DNA from: Panaeolus papilionaceus
Lineage: Eukaryota; Basidiomycota; Agaricomycetes; Agaricales
Direction of reading: 5' to 3'
DNA length: 64,000 bases
Assembly: GCA_015501605.1 (NCBI GenBank)
Contig: JADNRZ010000019.1
Coordinates: 1-64,000 of the forward strand
The translations under genes and the position numbers were made by a program. The notes beneath the pieces were generated by a model. It searched no databases. It saw nothing but the letters and a program-made list of their open reading frames with translations, and was not told where the DNA came from. How positions within the stretch are numbered: the first letter of the stretch is position 1; every line of letters starts with the position of its first letter. Of this stretch, positions 56,661 through 64,000 are shown one piece after another.

Positions 56661-57480
56661 TCCTAGACCCGTTTATCGAGTCTCTCAGGCTATGATCTCA
56701 TCCAGAGGTGGAAATCTCAAAGGACTTGCTTCATAGCATCACCCAAGAAGTTATTTTCTCCAAAGTCATTGATCTCATGCACCAGGTCGTTGATATGATG
56801 TTTATCTTGACTGACAGTTCGGACTTGCTCAACCCAATCTATCAGGCAGCCCAATCATCCGCATGATCAGAGGGACAGAAATTGAACTACAGTGCGTCGT
56901 TGATGGTTCATTCAAGATGCTCTGACAAAGGTTGCTAACTATACCATGTACGAATGAGGTTCCCGCGAATCTTGTGATGTCGTTATTGCGGGCTTCCTGG
57001 CTGATATCCTGATCGGTGGTTTAAAACGAGTTGCTAGCAAGCTCCTCCGAGCTTTTGCAGAGTAATGTCGTGTTGATGAGATAAGGGTGACAACGGCGAT
57101 GGGGAATTATTTTGAGACTCCTGAACGAATCAAAGACACGAATCACCAGCTTTAGACTTTGAAAGATAATCAAAGTTCGTGGTATGTAGGCGTCTTACCA
57201 TTTGCTTGTCCTAAAAGTTGTATGAAACACCCCACCAGCGATCAGCTCACTCAAAATAAATCTCAGCAAGTTTGAATGGACTCAATGTTGGCTCTCCTCG
57301 ATGAACCCTGCTCCAAGCGGGTAAATGATCTCAGAACTCACACTAGCACTCTCTTCCGGGAGGCAACCTCCAACATCAAGGAACGGTTTTTAATTCTCGC
57401 ACACGACAGTCAAAATGTAACCACACTGGAAGCGATGATACATCTCCTTCAGGGGTCAGGGATTAGGACAATCTAGTTGG
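56661..57480 (+). pseudogene. Coiled-coil gene remnant, X2 copy
   Basis: DSMLALLDEPCSKRVNDLRT and SNIKERFLILAHDSQNVTTL (57279-57425) are open here, while the first half is broken. It corresponds to SVLAFLDEAYS of the copy at 27440-28080. Confidence 0.42.
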
Positions 57481-57594
57481 CGGGAGTGTGCTCGTTTTTC
57501 ACCTTTACAAAGACTGCCACTGTACCTTTCAGACAGTGATAGCTCCCGTCGCGACACGGATATTTAGAATAAACGAGTCATTGTTTCCCTTCTC

Positions 57595-58210
57595 AAAGTG
57601 TGACGTCATGATGTGGCTGTGACAACATTCCCGCATTCTGACTGGCTGTCATGTCAGTTTTCACTTTTTCCTCTCCCCACCATCCTCGTCGTCTCAATCG
57701 CCACCTTGCGTTCGTTGTGGGCGTAGTTCCTTTCATATATCCCCGGTATCAATCTACGTTGTCCGTCTTATGTATCCACGCTCTCTACTCACGCCTTATT
57801 ATCAGATGGACGTGGTGGTTGACTTCAGCACCCCATACATACTACATAGTCGTGAGTCCAGCCATCTCGTTGTTGAACTCAGCCCTGTCTAATGTTTGAC
57901 CTGGTTAGATGTAATTATTAGACTGAAATTTCATTTCATATCTCATTTTCTCTTCCTCCTGTCCACCTTTTCAATTTTCGCGTCGTCGTTTCGTGGCCGC
58001 CGAAGCGACGCGCCTGAAATTAGGATGGATATTGGAGCAAGCTTTGTCCCTCCTGTGTGATATAGTCAAGAAATTATAGGACAAGTGGTACGTCCCTCAG
58101 TTTTTTTTTTCATTCCAATTACCCCCTTCGTCGCCCCATGCCACTAGTTATCGTTTGAATCATCCTGCATGCCTTATTATCCATTTCCCTGATGGGATGT
58201 TTAACATCTA
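57595..58210 (+). pseudogene. Thiolase N-terminal remnant, PQ block 9
   Basis: TGACGTCA is at 57601-57608. DVVVDFSTPYI (57808-57840) precedes a GTGAGT donor at about 57851. It is very close to block 2 of X1, which has the same CGACGCGCCTGAAATTAGG phrase in its second part. Confidence 0.45.
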
Positions 58211-59487
58211 CACATCCCTACATCACCAACGCCATATATTTCAACATATCCCATTTACGCTATTACGTCACACCTCTCTGCACTATCTCTTTGTGAACCC
58301 TCACGCAAACTAGCAAGATTACACTCCCCATTGTATCATAGACTGCCCCTATTCTATCTTTTCTTTCGCTCCAATGCCGCTCCTTTGGATTTCAGAGTCT
58401 CTGCAGTCCTAGCTTACATGCAGTATTCTCGTTCCTTGAGAGCGTGTTATCTCTGAACACTCTCTTCCTCCAAAGGCAGTTGGCGCGTTCATTCCCGACT
58501 CTCATGCATTTCGAATGATAACTCTTCTACTCGCCACTCAGCATCCACACGCGTCTCATTCAAGCATTCAAACGGCGCTCCTTTTAACTTGCTTATTTTT
58601 ATATACAGACTGACGGGGTCACTCGCGACGAGTCATGGCGTCCCTGTATGCAATTCCAGTTGGATTATGGTCGATTAGATTCATTTTGGAATCGTTCCAT
58701 GCCGGTTGCGTGCCATTTTTGGGTCATATTGGTCAATTTGTGGGCTAGAGGTACTTGTGTCCACCGTTCACTTGACTCTTCGCTCATCACGTTTCACCCA
58801 AGCTCATATCTGTTATCTGCGTGTGGTACCTCCGCTCTCTCGATATTTAACCCTCGTCGTATCTCATCTACCATCGCCATCGTCGCCACTACATCGGTTC
58901 TCATTTGGAATGGCCACCGTCGTCGCCTCTTCAATTGACAATATCCGCAGAGAGGTTCCTTGAGAACAATGATGCCGAGAACTGCGTACTCCGCGTGTCT
59001 GTCGCTTTTCCTCCGTTATCTGCGTGCATCCTCCACATGCGTTTATTTTCCGCTTATCCCCCTCTTCGGATTTATGTTTCTCTTTCAATACACGCCGCTT
59101 CGTTCCATGCGTGTATCGCCTTTTCTTCACTTTTTAACTGCTCGTCTCTTAACCCTTTCCCCACGTCGCCTCTTCTCTGTATTTCTTTTTCATTTCCGGC
59201 CCGTCTTCACTCATCTCGATTTGTTCGTCATGAGTATTTAAATTTATTGTAGATTGGGTTGCATCACTCGTACAACGTTCACGAGCATCTTTATTTAGCA
59301 CCTTTCCCTCTTCTCTCAGCTTTTTCCGCTCTCATATTCCTTCACTCATTCGCGCATTTATTTTCACGTCTTCGTCTTCTCCGCTACCTGCTCTCTTGTT
59401 TCGTCCTTTCCAATACGCGCGTCTTTTCATCCTTCCTCCTTTTACTTCTCACCCTTCCTCAACTCATGCGCACCCCTTTCCCACCAG
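58211..59487 (+). other. X2 middle segment, nearly identical to 13761-14996
   Basis: From about 58740 to 59250 it differs from X1 at only scattered bases. It includes TIAIVATTSVLIWNGHRRRL and parallel overlapping frames. Ends in the acceptor CCCACCAG. Confidence 0.45.
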
Positions 59488-59650
59488 GTAACGCCTCCCA
59501 CAGTTGCCCTTGCCCACCCCTCTGTCGTCCAACGCCTCGGGCTCCCCATCCCCGAAATACATCAACTCTGCCACTATTGGCGTCACCCCCTGCGTCATCG
59601 GTGGGAGGTCTGTCTCCCTCCAAGTCACCGAGCAGAGTAGTTTCCGTGTA
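59488..59650 (+). pseudogene. Thiolase C-half exon remnant (X2 proximal)
   Basis: The same frameshifted pieces as at 14997: ALAHPSVVQRLGLPIPE and YINSATIGVTPCVIGG. Sharing of the disabling shifts shows that the exon was already dead before the X duplication. Confidence 0.66.
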
Positions 59651-59769
59651 ATGACGTATATCGTGGGGGACTTGGTATTGGCTTCGATGTGAATTGAACG
59701 TCCGACAAACGTAGATAAGCAGACACAACTCTCAATAATGTTCCCTCCCTAGAAGCGCCGTGCTCCCTC

Positions 59770-60330
59770 CTCAGAGCGTGATGCCATGATGCAGCTGTGA
59801 AGATAGACCCACATCCCTGGGCTGTCACGTCGTGTTCTATTCTTCTCCCCGCCATCCTCGTCGTCCCTACTACCACATCGCGTTCATTTTGGGCGCAATT
59901 TCTTTCATATATCCCTGATATCTATCCATGCTGCGCGTCCCTTACTAGACACGCTCTCTACCCAAGCTTGTTATCAGATGGACGTGGTGGTTGAATTCAG
60001 CACCTCCCTGCATAGTCGTGGGTCCAGCCATTTCATCGTCGAACTGATCGCTGTGTAACATTTTTCTGTTTAGATTTAATTATTAGACTTTGATTTCATA
60101 CTATATCTCATTTTACCTTTCCCCCCGTTCACGTCGTCAGTTTTTGCGTCGTCCTTGCGTGTTGGTAGTCACAACTCACCGAGATATGGGATGGATAGCG
60201 GAGGCCTAGATCTTTCTCATTAGATATAGCCAAGGAATTGTAGAACCAGAAGTATGTGCGTCCCTTGTCAATTTTTATTTCCATCAACCCTTCGTCACCC
60301 CCATGCGACTGGTGATTATCCCGCTAAACC
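59770..60330 (+). pseudogene. Thiolase N-terminal remnant, PQ block 10
   Basis: Counterpart of block 3. ATGGACGTGGTGGTTGAATTC is intact at about 59977, whereas X1 has ACCGACG. The end runs into YPAKPDKKLNAYTSLHHRHH, absent from X1 because of a deletion there. Confidence 0.4.
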
Positions 60331-61314
60331 TGACAAGAAGCTCAACGCCTACACATCCCTTCATCACCGACACCACTTGTTTCAACATATTCCATATATG
60401 CTGTTGCGTCGCACCTCTCTATACTACTACATGATCGATGCTCACACTCAGAAGATTACACTCCCCACGAAAACATTCACTACTCTTAATCTATCGTTCC
60501 TTACCCTCCAATGCTGCTCCTTTCGCTTTCTGAACCTTTGTAGTCTTGGTTTTCATGTCATATCTTCAGATTTTGAACTTCAAATGAGTCCGTTGTTGCT
60601 GAACCATTTTTTCCTTCAGAAGCACTCGGTTCGTTCATTCCAACTCACTTACCTCTCTAATGTTCACTGCTTTACTCGCCACCGTCTATGTACTTGGCGC
60701 TACTTTAACTTGTAACTTTTATATCCGGACTACCCGCGTCACTCGTGAGGGGTCAGGGTGAGTTGCTCTTTCTCTCTATCCCGTTCGCTTCAGCTCCACC
60801 CTTTCTTTCCTATTTTTTTTTTTTTGCATATTCTTCATCGATTCATTTTCGTTTTTCTCCACTACCATTATTCACCTTAACCCCTCTTTCAATTCACTTT
60901 GATACACGTCGCCTCAGTTTACACATGTAGCCCCATTAGCTTACCCACCTTCCTTATCTTATCGTTTTTTTCTTTCTCCTACACGCCTCTCGATCTTCAC
61001 TCATTCTAGGTCTTTTTGTCGTATTCACACCCCGTCTTCTCTTGACTTAACGTTTGCATCATTTCCACTTCACGTAGATCCCAATTTCTGCACCCACACG
61101 ACGACCACTAGCATCTTTATCTAGCTTTCCGTCCTCGTCTCTTCCCCCCTTTTCCATTTGCCTCCTATCTCTTCACATTTGGCGCATTTATCTCTGTTTC
61201 TTCATTTCCATCCTTTCGCATACACGTGTCGTTCCCTTCCATCCCTACAATTCTCTCCTCCTGTTAACTCGTTCACACCCTTTCTCAACGTATGCTAACT
61301 TAGCTTTCTTTAAG
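60331..61314. other. X2 spacer, longer than in X1
   Basis: It contains about 300 bases near 60370-60600 and about 400 bases near 60930-61314 that X1 lacks. A (T)15 run is at about 60810. Pyrimidine-rich, no gene. Confidence 0.38.
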
Positions 61315-61760
61315 TAACGCCTCCCAAGTTTCTGACCGTGCCGCCCCCGTCGTCCTCGCGCAACGCCTCGGCCTCGCCATTCTCAGCAAGTACCCCAACT
61401 CTACCACCATTGGCGTCGTCCCCTGCGCCACGAGTATTGGGCTCGCCTTCGCCATCCTCCGCATCCTCGTCATCACCGGCCTAAACCCTCTCCGATATCG
61501 ACTTCTTCGAGATCACCAAGGCGTTTGCGAGTCAGGCTGTGATGAGTGTTGAGCATTTGAAGATCCCATATGAGAAGGTTAATGCGAATGGAGGGGCTAT
61601 TGCTGTCGACCATCTGTTTGGATGTACGAGGGCGCGAGAGGGAGCGAGAAGGGTGCTGGTGACAAGATATGTATCGGGAGTAGGATGGGGATGGCTCCTG
61701 TTTTTGTTAGTGAGCATGAGGATTTTGATGTGAGCGGGGGAGAGGGCAGGGTATATAAAA
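61315..61760 (+). pseudogene. 3-ketoacyl-CoA thiolase C-half, most complete remnant
   Basis: The order of motifs is full: N-A-S-Q-V-S-D, VVLAQRLGLAILSKYPNSTT, IGVVPCATSIGLAFAIL, then after a shift AFASQAVMSVEHLKIPYEKV, NANGGAIAVDHLFGCTRARE, and after another shift MGMAPVFVSEHEDF. These are the substrate-binding and catalytic motifs of thiolase II. The G-H-P-L-G-C-T-G-A motif is altered to D-H-L-F-G-C-T-R-A, so catalysis would be lost even without the frameshifts. The acceptor has lost a base (TTTAAG|TAACGCC). Confidence 0.85.
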
Positions 61761-61828
61761 TTAATCGCGTTACATGTTGTATACCGTGCAGATTTATTTA
61801 CGGATAATCTTTGCGTTCTCTTTGAATT

Positions 61829-63310
61829 TCTTGCGTCTTCGGTCGCTCGTCACCGGAGGATGTAGGTAGCCTAGAGGCTAAGTTCTGGGGGTGGAAAGAG
61901 GGCAATGGCCCGAAGACCACTGCACCACTTCCCAGGTCGAGAGCCGATGGACGGAGGAGGATGCGCCCCACCATCCATCTGCTCTCTAACCCCTAGACTA
62001 CCGTGTCTTCCAGTAACTGCATAACCATGTATAGATATGCAAATGCATAAAGGTTTCGAGAAATTCAGAGTTTGTGTAGTTGGGAGGGTGGTGTTCGTAG
62101 ATTTCGTCCAGCAAGGAAGGTCTTCCTGACAGCAGACCTAGGAGACCCCTGAGACGCACTTGCGAGACTAGAATACCCTTCATGATGTGTCAACCAGGTA
62201 CCAGCCCGGAATGTGGGTACTCTAGTGCATACTAGAACACACCTGCCAATGCGCAAGAACGGTGAAACGGTCATAGGGAGAGAATGTGAAATAAGAGAAA
62301 AGGAAAGAAAATGGTGAGGCAATCATACATGTCAGTCTATGGTGTGCCATCTGCACAAATGTTATTTTGTGTGTGGAAACTCTGTAACGTTAGTGTATTG
62401 TAATGAAAATCCACTTACCATTATATAGATTGTTTCATAATCTTCAAGTGTGTGTGGAAACGGGAAAGAGTGTCCGCAAACTCTCAATTGCGTGTGCAAA
62501 CTCGCAAGTGCGTGTCTACAACTTCCAAACACGAGAGTCCGAATGTTCAAAAGGGCAGGCCAAACTTTGAAATGAGTGTCCAAACTTTGAAAACATGTAT
62601 TGAAACCTAAAAAATATGTGTCCAAAAATTTGGAAAGACATTCAAACTTTCGGGTGTGTCCGTAAAACACTCGAAGGTGTTCGTAAAGTTGGGAAGTGCA
62701 TTGAGACCCTAAAAATTTGTCTTAAAAGGCGATAGGATTCGGCGTAAACCGTTCGAAACTGGTGGTGTAAAGGCTGACAGAGCTCACAATGTCGGGTAAA
62801 ACTTCCTTAGAGAACACGTTCGCACACGCTTTCCAATGTATTTCTCGAATATGGGCAAATTATCTGAGTTTTGACCACCGTTTTGACGTTTATACATCCT
62901 GTCCAGAGTTTCCACACTCACTTCGAAGGTTCCTACATACACCTGTTGGGAGTTCCCGCATGTGTACTCGAAATTCGGAGGCTCAATTCATACTTCAAGT
63001 TTGATTTTATAAATGGTAAAGGTCAAAATCGCAAATCGAAAGGAAGATCAAAGGTAACAATCGAGACTTGTCAATTGTGATGATGTGTTTTCCATGTAAA
63101 GATAAGAATATTGAGAGTACGAGGAGAGGGTGGGTGGGAAAAGAAAAAAGGATAAAATGCTGAGCCGAGCGACAAGTCGTCGCGCCGACTGGAGAGCGAG
63201 GCGAAGTGATAATGAAAGTACGAGGAGGGAAGTGTGGATGAGTCGTCAAGGGTTGACTCGCTCACGTGACCAAGAAGGTTGATCTGTGTGCGTGCACACA
63301 GATCACTCCA
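61829..63310. mobile_element. 1482-base insertion in X2 of unknown class
   Basis: X1 reads CTTTGAATTGGAGTGATTTTGG without a break at 16499-16520. X2 has the same flanks at 61821-61828 and from 63311. The insert begins TCTTGCGTCTTCGG and ends ..GATCACTCCA. No target duplication or clear terminal inverted repeat is seen. The middle (62360-62720) carries degenerate repeats of GTGTCCAAACTTTGAAA type about 20 bases apart. Hairpins lie at the right end. It could be an end fragment of a CACTA-like element. Confidence 0.6.
61866..62008. repeat. Inverted-end segment inside the insertion
   Basis: GGTAGCCTAGAGGCTAAG near the start and CTAACCCCTAGACTACC near the end are complementary with a few mismatches over about 17 bases. 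TAGCCTAGAGGC and GGTCGAGAGCC weakly resemble the A and B boxes of tRNA-type promoters. No tRNA fold could be confirmed. Confidence 0.3.
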
Positions 63311-63319
63311 GGAGTGATT
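63280..63319. repeat. Two adjoining perfect hairpins at the insertion end
   Basis: TGATCTGTGTGC-GT-GCACACAGATCA at 63280-63305, then ATCACTCC-A-GGAGTGAT at 63303-63319. The second spans the insertion boundary: its right arm is original target sequence. Confidence 0.8.
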
Positions 63320-63709
63320 TTGGATGAGTTGTTTCACTTTGAATGTCGAGTTCAGTTGATGTGAGGTGGGTTGAATGGTCATTGAGAACTTTGGAGTTGG
63401 GGGGGAGGGAGGGAGGTTAGATTCGTGTTACATGTACCTCTCGAACACTGTGGCTTTGCGCGAGGCGCGTGTAACAGTAGATATAGGTAAGGAGTAGAGC
63501 AATTGTGGCTCACGTCGAACTCAGCGGCTGGATAAGACAGTAAGGGGGATACGCTCCGTCAATTGAACGTGATGTGCTGGAGTTGAATCGAGGCTGTCCT
63601 CGGCTTCATAGGTTGGCTGTATCAGAAGTTAAACGTTTCGTAGTATGATTGCTTGGTGTGAGTCTTCGTAAAAGAACGTAGAGAGACCAGAGCCGAGATC
63701 CTTGCCCAG
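63311..63709. repeat. X2 distal segment, nearly identical to 16505-16914
   Basis: It resumes the X1 order immediately after the insertion, with only scattered base differences. Non-coding. Confidence 0.6.
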
Positions 63710-63780
63710 GTAATGTCTCCCAACTCTGACGGTGCTCCCATCATCGTCCTCATCCGCCGCTCCGTGGCTTTTCTACTCGT
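63710..63780 (+). pseudogene. Short thiolase exon remnant (X2)
   Basis: N-V-S-Q-L..D-G, then APIIVLIRRSVAFLLV up to GTAAGT. Here the aspartate of S-D-G is kept (TCTGACGGT), whereas X1 has TCTGCCGGT. Confidence 0.6.
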
Positions 63781-64000
63781 AAGTTTACTGGGGTGTAAAT
63801 CGTATCGCTCATTTGTGGTCCTAATGTTGTTTACATGTACATTTTTCTCCTATCCGTTGGTGTTGTGTATGATAGACCCTCGCTAGCGATATACGATCAC
63901 CCTCGTCACCTATATGCACCTGTGTCACTGGGTCGAAGATCGTCTACTCTCTCAGCATGACCTAAACCCGCCTGAGTTGTACCTGCATGTTGCTAAAAGC
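63781..64000. other. X2 distal modules to the right edge
   Basis: Continues the X1 order (matches 16981-17195), so the duplicated array extends beyond the window. No gene is seen. Confidence 0.45.

Noticed and set aside
61866..61945. tRNA gene or SINE head
   Set aside because: Only weak A- and B-box resemblance; I could not form a cloverleaf or find an anticodon arm.
61829..63310. Helitron insertion
   Set aside because: The left end starts TC and there is a 3' hairpin, but the end is not CTRR and the target is not an A-T dinucleotide.
1..64000. Telomeric TTAGGG-type tracts or rRNA genes
   Set aside because: None seen on either strand, so the suggested subtelomeric position stays conjecture.

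Overview
The window looks like a transposon-rich, segmentally duplicated stretch of an Agaricomycete (mushroom-forming basidiomycete) genome. The reasons are short GT..AG introns of about 50-90 bases in every readable gene, an OrsD-type zinc-finger protein, an AIG1-like P-loop GTPase family, a Plavaka-type (CACTA-like) transposase and a DUF6532-type gene. These families typically occur together in Agaricomycetes. The species cannot be named from the sequence.

Layout. 1-2358 (minus) is the 5' part of an OrsD-domain gene that runs off the left edge. 2698-4620 is a satellite of twelve units, mostly exactly 167 bases long, each unit carrying a hairpin. 5000-5515 holds short tandem repeats. From 5516 to 64000 the window is an array of degenerate 8-11 kb segmental duplications. 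Each unit once carried 3-ketoacyl-CoA thiolase sequence (now in pieces), an unrecognised gene with a possible membrane segment (in pieces), and a P-loop GTPase gene. GTPase 1 (19577-21215) and GTPase 2 (30200-31852) still have complete five-exon reading frames. A zero-th GTPase was lost by a deletion near 11240. GTPase 3 (41339-42498 plus 54773-55240) is cut in two by a transposon.

That transposon is the clearest new object here. It is a 12,272-base element (42499-54770) with matching terminal inverted repeats (CATCAGGAAAAT), a TG target duplication, subterminal AGTCTCC-like repeats and a four-exon Plavaka-type transposase with one premature stop. Its other gene-like content lies on the same strand: a DUF6532-type gene, a small membrane-anchored coiled-coil protein, a coiled-coil protein and unrecognised ORFs. 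A 972-base hAT-type non-autonomous element with a perfect 8-base target duplication is nested inside it. The order of events reads directly: GTPase duplication, then the CACTA-like insertion, then the hAT insertion.

The units fall into two kinds. Downstream segments of type Z follow GTPases 1 and 2, and a partial one lies at 5516-10040. Segments of type X follow the lost GTPase 0 and GTPase 3 (11262-17700 and 55620-64000). The two X copies are nearly identical over long stretches and so look recent. The Z copies are more diverged and differ by indels and by a precise 166-base inversion. Only the GTPase frames are kept open while all neighbours decay, which suggests selection on the GTPase genes.
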